Below, in pieces: positions 1 to 7,003 of a DNA stretch of 64,000 nucleotides; positions within the stretch are counted from its first letter, which is position 1; every line of letters begins with the position of its first letter. The translations under genes and the position numbers were made by a program. The stretch is from Lysobacteraceae bacterium (GTDB lineage: Bacteria > Pseudomonadota > Gammaproteobacteria > Xanthomonadales > Xanthomonadaceae). The stretch is taken from the NCBI GenBank assembly GCA_031263725.1, contig JAISFF010000073.1:1-64000 (forward strand), written 5' to 3'. The notes under the pieces were generated by a model. The model made no database searches. It was given only the letters and a program-made list of their open reading frames with translations, and was not told the DNA's origin.

Positions 1-40
1 CGAATGCGATCTGCTCTTCGGTGAACTTCGACTTCTTCAT
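1..40 (-). CDS. IS3-family transposase OrfA, N-terminal fragment
   Basis: The minus strand from position 40 translates to MKKSKFTEEQIAF, the typical start of IS3-family OrfA proteins, the helix-turn-helix DNA-binding half of the transposase. A strong ribosome-binding site (AAGGAGG) lies a few bases upstream of the ATG. Only 13 residues are inside the window. In this family OrfA is followed by OrfB, the DDE integrase domain, usually produced by frameshifting; that part would lie to the left of the window. Confidence 0.75.
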   Translation of the reverse strand, partial: MKKSKFTEEQIAF

Positions 41-118
41 GGCGACGGGCCTCCTTGGGCCTGAGTATCGCCGAATCCTCTACTTCTGGATGGTCCAAAT
101 TACAGGGAGGAGGTCACA
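1..118 (-). mobile_element. End of an IS3-family insertion sequence (partial)
   Basis: The window opens inside an insertion sequence. The minus strand carries the beginning of an IS3-type OrfA transposase, preceded by about 75 bp of non-coding end sequence. The outer end is probably near 116-118, where the minus strand reads TGACCTCCTCCCTGTA. The other end lies outside the window, so the inverted repeat cannot be matched and the exact boundary is an estimate. Just outside it is the tail of an open frame with no start, which fits insertion into a gene. Confidence 0.6.
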
Positions 119-217
119 CGGGCGGACCGGATCTATGAACGGTTGGTGGTCGAGCATGATGCAACCGTAGCGAAATTGCCGACTGAAGCCATGCGGCGGC
201 TTGGGATTGCCCAGTAG
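113..217 (+). pseudogene. C-terminal remnant of an unidentified gene cut by the IS
   Basis: The plus strand is open from the IS boundary to a TAG at 215-217 and reads roughly VTRADRIYERLVVEH... ending MRRLGIAQ, with no start codon of its own. It looks like the last ~33 codons of a protein whose upstream part was displaced by the insertion sequence. I do not recognise the family. It could also be a chance open stretch, since it is short. Confidence 0.3.
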
Positions 218-295
218 GGACAAGCTGAATATGGAACTCCCAAACTTTCAGTGTATGCTTTAAAATTGCCAGGAACCAGCCGAACGGGAAACGGA

Positions 296-1078
296 ATGAT
301 GCTCGAAGTTGTGGACGGGGAAAGGAGGTTAGGCCGCTGGACAGGGGCATGTCTCTGGCTACTGCTGCCGATGATGGCGTCATGCCAGACGGTAGAGAGC
401 CGGGATGTGGAAGTAACAGTTCCTCCGGAGGCGTTCACGGCGGAGAACTGGTATCAGGTCGAGAACCCGAATCCAAAGCAGATCGTCCGCATTCATGGGC
501 GCGCGCCGGAAACGCTGGATATCTTCATCACCGCCAAGTACCGCACATCCAATGCCATGGATGATCGTTGTTGGCGGCCAGCGGCACGTTTTGGAAGTGA
601 ATTGATTTGGTCACGGGATCGGCTGGATATTAGACGAAATGGAGAGCAGTTCGAAGCTTATCTGGTACTGGATAAATATCTTTCTGGGCCATGTGGATGG
701 CATTATGAGGCTTCAACTGCTGGTGCAACCAGGGCAGGACATCCGAATGATCTGTCGGGATGGGGTTGGGTAATTGGTTCAGATCGCTATGACGTTGATG
801 ATAGTGTTCCGCGATGTTCAGCTAGAAGTGGTCCGGGTTGTCGAGATGAAAGGATATGGAGGGCAAGTAACCACGACGATACTGCTGTTGAAGTACCCTG
901 CCATATTGAAAAAATGGAAGATCAATCTGCTTCATTTATCTGTCAACGCACATATGGTGAATTCAAAACTCAACACTTATTGAGGCGTGATACTCAAGAG
1001 ATTCAGATCAATTTTTATGATTTGGATAACGATTCGGTTACCGTCAAAGAACGATTCAAAGAGGAATTGGAGCAATGA
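296..1078 (+). CDS. Putative lipoprotein, possibly an immunity protein
   Basis: A predicted lipoprotein of about 260 residues. A hydrophobic stretch (ACLWLLLPMMASC) ends in a lipobox-like Cys, so the mature protein should be lipid-anchored in the periplasm. I chose ATG 296 rather than the in-frame ATG 251 because it gives a more normal signal peptide. The mature part is Cys- and Trp-containing and matches no family I recognise. Its TGA overlaps the ATG of the next, lipase-like gene (ATGA at 1075-1078), so the two were translated together. A lipoprotein gene overlapping a lipase-like gene resembles the immunity/effector pairs of Xanthomonadales type IV secretion killing systems; that role is inference. 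Base composition from about 600 is clearly lower in GC than the rest of the window, suggesting transfer. Confidence 0.6.
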   Translation: MMLEVVDGERRLGRWTGACLWLLLPMMASCQTVESRDVEVTVPPEAFTAENWYQVENPNPKQIVRIHGRAPETLDIFITAKYRTSNAMDDRCWRPAARFGSELIWSRDRLDIRRNGEQFEAYLVLDKYLSGPCGWHYEASTAGATRAGHPNDLSGWGWVIGSDRYDVDDSVPRCSARSGPGCRDERIWRASNHDDTAVEVPCHIEKMEDQSASFICQRTYGEFKTQHLLRRDTQEIQINFYDLDNDSVTVKERFKEELEQ

Positions 1079-2160
1079 CGACAGACAGAGACAAAAAGTG
1101 GGAAGAGATCGAAAAACAAGCCGAGTACGGAAAATCTCTAATGCTTGCCATGTTGGCACGCGCAAGTCATGAGGATACAAGTACAATCAGAACTCGGGAG
1201 GGAGCTGATTATCATGCAATCTTCGAAGGTCAAAAACCTGCGACAAATTTCTCTCTCCCATACAACTATACACTTGCGACAGATGAAGCTGATCGTTCCG
1301 CGCGCTATTCTAGCGGCTTAAAAGCATTCTCGTTTGAGAACCGGAGTACTCAAACTCTCATCATCGCCTTCCCCGGCATGGACTGGTCCGCCCGCCAGAT
1401 TACCGGCCCGGCCCGCGCCATGGCCGTTGATGGCGATATCGTGGGGCTACTCAGGCTGCTGCCGGTGGGCGAGCGCAGTGAAACCTCGGTACGGCAGACG
1501 GGAAAGGTCCAACAGTTCATCTATGGTTCGCACCGCCTGGACCCGTAGATACAGGATGCACTGGACTATGCGGGTCGATTGAAAGAGAAGTACGAGGCAC
1601 GAGGCTACACCGTCGAAGTGACCGGCTATGAAATGGGCGGCGGTCTGGCGCAGATCGTCAGCCATGCCTACGGCCTGTCGGCGCGCGCCTTCGATCCGAT
1701 GGGCGCGCAGAATGTCATCGAGTTGCGCGCTTATCAGGAATGGGAGCAGCAGCGCGGCATCGTTCACAACAGTATTCCCGGCCTGCACACTCCGCCGGAT
1801 TTCATCAGCTATGTCGTCAACAACAGTCCCATTTCGGGACGTACGGGGGCGCACATCGGGGCAACGGTCGCCATTACGGGAATGGGTGGGCGCGATCCGG
1901 GCGATTATGCCAACTATGCCTTTGGCAAGGCGTTGAACATCGGGTCCAGCTTCGTCAGTGGTACGGCGGCCGCTTCGGCCATGGAAGTCGGCGGCCATCT
2001 GGTGGATTCCAACAAGTACGGCAAGGAAGGCATCGACCGGGTCGTGCGGGTCTTCGAGAATGCGGTGCAGACCAACCGTTTGCAGCAATGGGGGCAGGAA
2101 TCACCCGATAGCCCCAAGGCAGAACGCATGGTGACACAGGAGACCGCCGCTTTTTCACCC
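1075..2160 (+). pseudogene. Broken lipase-like (alpha/beta hydrolase) gene, effector-like
   Basis: The frame opened by ATG 1075 runs 157 codons to TAG 1546-1548, then continues in the same frame with homologous-looking sequence to about 2160, so one nonsense codon splits the gene. The part after the stop has a lipase-like elbow in a beta-strand/helix context (VTGYEMGGGLAQ), followed by a segment ending AFDPMGAQN, as in lipases with GHSLGGGLAQ. The nucleophile serine is replaced by glutamate (codon 1630-1632), so even read-through product should be inactive as a serine hydrolase. It overlaps the upstream lipoprotein by 4 bp. The first ~95 codons are AT-richer than the lipase part, with a sharp change near 1350. 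Downstream the frame runs into unrelated sequence. It could be a decayed secreted effector; no secretion domain is visible. Confidence 0.65.
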
Positions 2161-2167
2161 TCAAGGC

Positions 2168-2512
2168 GTGACCAGCCCAACCACCCGCCGCTGGACGATC
2201 CGCGCGACCGACCCGAACGGCGAGAAGTGCTACTACGGCAATCGCTTCACCTATCAGGGCGGACGCCTGTCCGAGGATTTCACCGGCGGCTATGGTCCGG
2301 AGGAGTTCTCGCTGCGCAATGCCAAGCCGGGCGTGTACAAGGTCGAGGCCAACTACTTCGGCAGCCGCGAGCAGCTGGTTACCGGCGCGACCTCGCTGCA
2401 ACTGGTGTTGACCACGCATTTCGGTAGCCGCCGCGCGCAGGAACAACGCGTGACCCTGCGCCTGCGGGATCGCAACGAGACCGTGCTGGTGGGCGAATTC
2501 GAAGTGAAATGA
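2168..2512 (+). pseudogene. DUF2135 (YfaP-type) C-terminal fragment
   Basis: This 114-codon open stretch contains TDPNGEKCYYGNRFTYQGGR and ends in LRLRDRNETVLVGEFEVK, characteristic of the DUF2135/YfaP domain, a periplasmic beta-rich domain of unknown function. The first residues (to about TIRA) do not fit the family. The frame closes upstream at TGA 2132, and there is no convincing start or ribosome-binding site, so only the end of a larger gene remains. It lies in a different frame from the preceding lipase-like gene and appears joined to it by a deletion or recombination between about 2130 and 2200. A terminator follows 20 bp after the stop. Confidence 0.65.
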
Positions 2513-2532
2513 TTCGTGTGTGCAGCCCAAGG

Positions 2533-2561
2533 CCCGCCGTTGTCATGACGGCGGGTTTTTT
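2533..2561 (+). terminator. Rho-independent terminator
   Basis: A perfect 8-bp stem (CCCGCCGT / ACGGCGGG) with a 7-base loop is followed by six T residues. It sits 20 bp after the DUF2135 fragment and would have ended that transcription unit. Confidence 0.85.
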
Positions 2562-2866
2562 CCGTCATTGCCGGAGGAAGGCTACGGCCAGGCCAGAGGA
2601 GATTGCTCGGCGTGTCCCGGTCACAAGGTGGATGGTCGATCTCCACCACCGTTTGATCGGCACTTCAACGGGAAATGGCAACAGCTTTCGATCACGGAAT
2701 GCGAGTGCAGCAGCAGAACAACTCATGATGCGGTCTCCGTAAGGATGGAATCCGCCAATTCACTGTTAAATGAGGTGGCGGACGGTATGCGGTTAGCAGA
2801 CCGGTCTACGGACTGGCGATAGGGCAATGGTTTGGAACGATCGATGGTTTTCTGCGCAGGCCTGTT
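2562..2866. other. Intergenic, nothing recognised
   Basis: About 300 bp between a plus-strand terminator and the end of a minus-strand gene. Short open frames here lack ribosome-binding sites and recognisable products. I see no RNA gene or repeat. Confidence 0.5.
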
Positions 2867-3409
2867 TTATCGGGAGTTGCAGTCGTCGATATCGTCCTGA
2901 TCGATGTGGGCGTACGGCGCGAATGCGGGCAATTGTGCCGCAAGGGTGTCCTGGGTTTGTTTCAGTTCGGCCAGGTGCCCGCACAGGACGCCGACGTGTT
3001 CTTTGATCTTGTCGGTCTCGGCCTTGACCTTTGCTTCGACCTGATCGGTATCGCCGCTGAACACGGCTCCGATCACTGCCTTGGCGGTGGCAGCGGCCAC
3101 TGCCGCGCCTTGTACCCCCATCTGTGCACCCTGCTGCGCGATGGCGGCGACTTGTCCACGGTACTGCGTCAACAGGCCATGCTGCTCGCCGGTGATTTCG
3201 ACGACGCTGTCTCCGATCACCAGATTGCCTTCGGGCGTGATCCTGGCATCAGGATACCCACGGGCATTGAGCTTGATGTCCTGCTTGTCCATCTGCAGCT
3301 GGATACTCGCGAAGCCGGTTGTCGATGTCGCGTTGTCGGGCTTGCCCTGGCAGGCGGCAAGGAATACGGGGAACATCAGGCAAAGCAAAAGGAAGCGTCG
3401 TGTTTTCAT
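2867..3409 (-). CDS. DUF2884 (YggN-like) lipoprotein
   Basis: A 180-residue predicted lipoprotein. The signal peptide ends in FLAAC at about residue 20. The body has the DUF2884/YggN pattern: an N-terminal segment with IKLNARGYPDARI and GNLVIGDSVVEITG, then an Ala/Gly/Val-rich helix around residues 85-115 (AQMGVQGAAVAAATAKAV) and a charged helical tail. The family's function is unknown. It is the last gene of a minus-strand cluster of regulator, ABC ATPase, ABC permease, DUF2807 protein and this one, with 34 bp to the preceding gene, so it is probably controlled by the same YtrA-type repressor and may take part in an envelope stress response. Confidence 0.8.
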   Translation of the reverse strand: MKTRRFLLLCLMFPVFLAACQGKPDNATSTTGFASIQLQMDKQDIKLNARGYPDARITPEGNLVIGDSVVEITGEQHGLLTQYRGQVAAIAQQGAQMGVQGAAVAAATAKAVIGAVFSGDTDQVEAKVKAETDKIKEHVGVLCGHLAELKQTQDTLAAQLPAFAPYAHIDQDDIDDCNSR

Positions 3410-3443
3410 GGGTATGGTTTCCGTGAATCGAAGACAATCGAAA

Positions 3444-4283
3444 TCAGCGCCTCGGGATATCGACCGAACCGCTTACGCCCTGGTGTTCGATACTGCCGCT
3501 GCCTTTGCTGCGGACACGCAGGTCGCCGCGGGCATCGGAAACGCTCAGATCGCCCGAACCGATGGCGCCGACGCTGACGTTGCCGGTGACATTGCCGATC
3601 TCGATATCGCCGGAGCCGACGGTGCGGATATCGATGTTGCCTTGCACGCCCCGCATCTTCATGTCGCCCGAACCGACGGTTCCGATCGTGACAGGACCGC
3701 GAATCCGCTTGACCTCGGCGTCGCCCGAACCGACAGCGCGGAAGTCGACGCCACTCGCGCCATCGATATCGACATCGCCGGAGCCGGCCGTGGCCCGGAC
3801 CTCCCCGCGCGTATTGCGGATGTTGGCGTCACCGGAACCGACCACGACATCGGCGGATGCCGCGCCCACCAGCTCGGCGTCGCCGGAGCCGACATTCAGC
3901 GCCACCGCGATCGTATCGGGGATGATGCCGTGGATCTGCAGATAGGCGTAGTTGTCGCCGAACGGGGTGATGCTGCCGCGTTCGTTCGGATTCTGCAGAC
4001 GCACGGTCAGCAGGTCGCCGCGCTTTTCCTGCGCCAGTTGCAGTTCCGGCAGACGGGATTCGCCCGAAGCGCAGGCGCGCCCCTGCAGGAATCCTGCTTC
4101 GCCGGCCGGGCCGGCGGTCAGGCGCAGGTCATGGCGTCCGACCTCGAAGGCGACGCGCCTGATACCGGCAAGATCCATCGGCAGGTCGCGGGCTTGCCAG
4201 TATCTGCAGTGTTGTTCCTGCGCGGGGGCGAGGGCAGGCAACGCCATCAGCATGCCGAGAGTGAAGACTCTGTGCATCTGCAT
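3444..4283 (-). CDS. Secreted DUF2807/DUF4097-type repeat protein
   Basis: A 279-residue protein with a cleavable signal peptide (to about PALAPA, residue 21). The C-terminal half is a string of eight units of about 19-20 residues, seven carrying GSGD and the last GSGS, as in the putative adhesin head DUF2807/DUF4097, which folds as a beta-solenoid. Such proteins are periplasmic or surface located; the ligand is unknown. Two Cys residues lie in the N-terminal half. It sits 39 bp after the ABC permease gene on the same strand and is most likely part of that operon. Start ATG 4283 is used; an in-frame ATG two codons later is equally possible. Confidence 0.8.
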   Translation of the reverse strand: MQMHRVFTLGMLMALPALAPAQEQHCRYWQARDLPMDLAGIRRVAFEVGRHDLRLTAGPAGEAGFLQGRACASGESRLPELQLAQEKRGDLLTVRLQNPNERGSITPFGDNYAYLQIHGIIPDTIAVALNVGSGDAELVGAASADVVVGSGDANIRNTRGEVRATAGSGDVDIDGASGVDFRAVGSGDAEVKRIRGPVTIGTVGSGDMKMRGVQGNIDIRTVGSGDIEIGNVTGNVSVGAIGSGDLSVSDARGDLRVRSKGSGSIEHQGVSGSVDIPRR

Positions 4284-4322
4284 GGGGGGACTCCAGTGAT
4301 GGGGAAGGGGCGTTTCGGGGGA

Positions 4323-5306
4323 TCATCCGTCGTCGCGGTTGCAACGGAAGTAGATCGCAGCGGCGATGAAGGCGATGCCGATGGCGACGCCGATCCAAAG
4401 ATCCGGACTGGCCAGGATGTGCAGTCCCCTGAAGGTCTCGGCGCTGTCGAGCAGATGCGTGGCGGAGGGCAGATCGTCGACGAACTGCGGCTGGGGTTTG
4501 ATCAGCCAGCCAGCGGGAATCACGCCCAGCAGGCCACGGAACACGATGACATACCAGATTTTCCCCAGCGGCAGCGAGACGCCGGGAAGGATGCCCATCA
4601 TGCTGATCAGGACGCAGGTCAGGACCGGGGCCAGTGCCGCCCAGACGAACGGTTTGCTGCGCGCCCACGCCGAGCACATCATCAGCCAGCCGATCGACGG
4701 CAGCGACCAGAGCATCTGGATCGGAACGGACGCCAGCGTCTTTCCCGCGATGCTCAGCGGATGCGACTGGCCGAGCAGGGTGGCGAAGCTTGCGCCACCG
4801 CTGATCGCGGCGACGGCCAGCGATATCGCCCACAGGCACAGGCCGAGCAACAGGCCGATCACCGCGAACAGCAACGGCGCCAGCAACAACGCCCACAGCG
4901 CCTTGGACAACACCATCTGGGTATCGGCGATCGGCAGCGAACGCCAGAACAGGATGCTGCGATCGCGGCGATCGTCGTAGAGCGACCCCAGCGCGTAGAA
5001 GAACACGATGAAGGCCAGGACGACAGCGGAGTTGCCGACGCCGATCCAGAGCATCAGATCGCCCAACTGTCCGAGGCCGCCATCGTTGTCGCTGCTGAAG
5101 TCGATGCTGACGCCGTCGGTCTGTACATGGAACTGGCTGGCCACCAGCACCGACAACAACGCCGTCATCAACAGCAGGATGATCCCGATGATCAGCGGCG
5201 CCCGGACGAAACTGCCGCGGTTCTCCCAGTATTCGCGTTTCAACAGCCAGAGGAAAGTCTTTGCGTTGCTGCTGCCGGATGTCGCCGGAACGGAGGCGGA
5301 ATTCAT
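4323..5306 (-). CDS. ABC transporter permease (ABC-2 type)
   Basis: An integral membrane protein of 327 residues. An N-terminal segment (FLWLLKREYWENRGSFVRAP) precedes the first membrane helix (IIGIILLLMTALLSVLVA). There is a periplasmic loop of about 35 residues and at least five further hydrophobic segments, the arrangement seen in ABC-2 permeases paired with YtrB-like ATPases. The ATG at 5306 overlaps the TGA of the upstream ATPase gene (ATGA), so the two subunits are translationally coupled. The open frame extends further upstream, but that part is a shadow of the ATPase gene. The substrate cannot be deduced; in this cluster type export or membrane stress relief is usual. Confidence 0.85.
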   Translation of the reverse strand: MNSASVPATSGSSNAKTFLWLLKREYWENRGSFVRAPLIIGIILLLMTALLSVLVASQFHVQTDGVSIDFSSDNDGGLGQLGDLMLWIGVGNSAVVLAFIVFFYALGSLYDDRRDRSILFWRSLPIADTQMVLSKALWALLLAPLLFAVIGLLLGLCLWAISLAVAAISGGASFATLLGQSHPLSIAGKTLASVPIQMLWSLPSIGWLMMCSAWARSKPFVWAALAPVLTCVLISMMGILPGVSLPLGKIWYVIVFRGLLGVIPAGWLIKPQPQFVDDLPSATHLLDSAETFRGLHILASPDLWIGVAIGIAFIAAAIYFRCNRDDG

Positions 5307-6181
5307 GCGTAGGTTCCTCTCATTGTTGCAACGAACAGGTCGGCCAGACTGGGGGTGCGCACTTCGCCGAAAGCGGCGAGCCTGTCCCGGGGGACGCCGT
5401 CGAACAGCATCACGGTCTTGCCGAACGGCAAGGCGCGCTCGTCGAGCGGATGCAATGCGCGCGCCGCATCCGCCATTTCCGCCGTCACCAGCGTCTCGGT
5501 ATAGCGATGGTCCAGCTCTTCCATGTCGGAGGACAGCGCGATCCTGCCGTCGCGGATGAAGAGCACGTCGGTCAGCAAGTATTCGATTTCCTCGACCTGG
5601 TGTGTCGTGATGACGATGGTTTTCTGTTCGTCGAAATAGTCTTCCAGCAAGCGCTGGTAAAACGCCTTGCGATACAGGATGTCCAGGCCGAGCGTAGGTT
5701 CGTCGAGCACCAGCAGCCGCGCGTCGATGGCCATGACCAGGGCCAGATGCAACTGCACGATCATGCCCTTGGACATTTCGCGTACCCGCTGTTTCGGAGA
5801 CAGCTTGGTATCGGCAAGGAAGCGCTCGCACTTGGCCCGGTCGAAGCGCGGATGCACGCCTTCGACGAAGTCGATCGCCTCGCGTACCCGCATCCAGCGC
5901 GGCAGCACCGCGACATCGGCGATGAAACACACCTGTTGCATCAGCTCATTGCGATGGGTTCTGGGATCGAGCCCGAGAACCCGCAGTTCGCCTTCGAAGG
6001 AGGTCAGGCCCAGGATCGCTTTCAGCGCCGTGGTCTTGCCGGCACCGTTGGGACCGATCAGCCCCACGATGCGGCCGGTGCCGATCTCGAACGAGACATC
6101 GTCCAGGGCGGCGTTGCCGCCATAACGCTTGCGCAGGTGTCGGGCCGATGCGATGGAGTCTGGTTCGGTGACGGCATTCAT
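5303..6181 (-). CDS. ABC transporter ATP-binding protein (YtrB-like)
   Basis: A 292-residue nucleotide-binding subunit. Walker A is GPNGAGKTT near residue 44. The signature region is degenerate (REMSKGMIVQLHLAL instead of LSGGQ), as is usual in GntR-linked YtrB/BcrA-type ATPases. Walker B and the catalytic Glu are in LLVLDEPTLGLD, and the H-loop is TTHQVEE. The C-terminal ~60 residues form an accessory region. The gene overlaps both neighbours by ATGA: the GntR regulator upstream and the permease downstream. It should energise that permease at the inner membrane. Confidence 0.9.
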   Translation of the reverse strand: MNAVTEPDSIASARHLRKRYGGNAALDDVSFEIGTGRIVGLIGPNGAGKTTALKAILGLTSFEGELRVLGLDPRTHRNELMQQVCFIADVAVLPRWMRVREAIDFVEGVHPRFDRAKCERFLADTKLSPKQRVREMSKGMIVQLHLALVMAIDARLLVLDEPTLGLDILYRKAFYQRLLEDYFDEQKTIVITTHQVEEIEYLLTDVLFIRDGRIALSSDMEELDHRYTETLVTAEMADAARALHPLDERALPFGKTVMLFDGVPRDRLAAFGEVRTPSLADLFVATMRGTYA

Positions 6182-6543
6182 TGGTCGGTTTCCGTGGATT
6201 GCAGCAGTTCCTGGAGGGACAGTCCCAGACGTTGGATGCGTTCGGCGATGGCGGGCCATTCCTCGTGCAGGAACCGTATGCGCTCGCTGGACAGCAGGCG
6301 CTCGTTGGCGCCCTCGGTGACGAACATGCCCAGCCCGCGGCGCTTCTCCACGACCCCTGCATCGGCCAGTTCCTGATAGGCACGGGAAACGGTGATCGGG
6401 TTGAGCTGGTATTCGGCCGCCACTTGCCGTACCGACGGCAATGCCTCGCCCGGCTTGAGTTCCCCGTCCAGCATCATCGCGATGACGCGCTCCTTGAGCT
6501 GACGATAGATCGGAGCGCCGTCGCTCCATTGGACATCAGTCAT
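6178..6543 (-). CDS. GntR-family regulator, YtrA subfamily
   Basis: A 121-residue transcription factor. A winged helix-turn-helix of the GntR type covers about residues 10-75 (PIYRQLKERV, LPSVRQVAAEYQLNPITVSRAYQEL). Only a short helical tail of ~45 residues follows, and the small effector/dimerisation region defines the YtrA subfamily. YtrA proteins repress the ABC operon they belong to. The gene is the second of a minus-strand operon and overlaps the ATPase gene by 4 bp. A palindromic site upstream of the small leading gene (6821-6837) is a good candidate for its operator. Confidence 0.9.
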   Translation of the reverse strand: MTDVQWSDGAPIYRQLKERVIAMMLDGELKPGEALPSVRQVAAEYQLNPITVSRAYQELADAGVVEKRRGLGMFVTEGANERLLSSERIRFLHEEWPAIAERIQRLGLSLQELLQSTETDQ

Positions 6544-6546
6544 ATC

Positions 6547-6795
6547 TCAACCTTGCGGAATGACGCGGCCGGAAAAAGAGAAATAGGGCATCACCGAAGA
6601 GGAGCGGATGCGATGCCGGGTTGCCGCGGGCACGGCTCCGGCATCGTCGCCGGTCCGTGGCACAGGCGGGCCGTCGATATCGCCGTTTCCGCTCGCGCCA
6701 ACCAGCGGATTCAGGCTCAGGACTCCCGTCAACAGCATCAGAAGAGGGATCGTTGCCAGGGACCACATGCACAGAACGAACAATTTGCGTTTCAT
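6547..6795 (-). CDS. Small exported or membrane protein heading the ABC operon
   Basis: An 82-residue protein starting MKRKLFVLCMWS with a hydrophobic stretch (SLATIPLLMLLTGVLSL, about residues 12-28), so it is either secreted by an uncleaved or poorly cleaved signal or anchored by one helix. The rest is polar, Pro/Arg-rich and matches nothing I know. It ends 3 bp before the GntR gene and is the first gene after the putative operator, so it is probably co-transcribed. The start is the first ATG of the frame. It is small, so coding status is likely but not certain. Confidence 0.5.
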   Translation of the reverse strand: MKRKLFVLCMWSLATIPLLMLLTGVLSLNPLVGASGNGDIDGPPVPRTGDDAGAVPAATRHRIRSSSVMPYFSFSGRVIPQG

Positions 6796-6820
6796 GCGTC
6801 ATGCACTGGATTGATAGTGT

Positions 6821-6837
6821 TGTATTAATCTAGTACA
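6821..6837 (-). promoter_or_regulatory. Candidate operator for the YtrA-type regulator
   Basis: The site reads TGTATTA-ATC-TAGTACA on the plus strand, 7-bp arms with a single mismatch, 26 bp upstream of the first gene of the minus-strand operon. It is AT-rich within GC-rich sequence, and GntR/YtrA proteins bind short palindromes at their own promoters. Binding by the adjacent regulator is inferred. Confidence 0.55.
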
Positions 6838-7003
6838 CATGGCGCGCCATGTCAAATACGCTCCGCTGGATCGATGGACTCGGTCCTGTTGCCGTTGAAG
6901 CGCCGTTGATCCGGCTGACCTCGATACACGGGAGCGTTCGCCTCATGCGACAATACCGGCCCGGCTCGACCGGTATTCGGATTTAACTCTCCAGGAATCT
7001 ACG

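Noticed and set aside
3081..5312. Long plus-strand open frame (743 codons) opposite the ABC permease and envelope genes
   Set aside because: Its product is a low-complexity His/Gln/Arg/Asp-rich string typical of the antisense of high-GC genes; the minus-strand genes have clear families.
4323..5930. N-terminal extension of the ABC permease frame up to 5930
   Set aside because: The region above 5306 overlaps the ATPase gene in another frame and is Arg-rich nonsense; the ATGA overlap at 5303-5306 gives the natural start.
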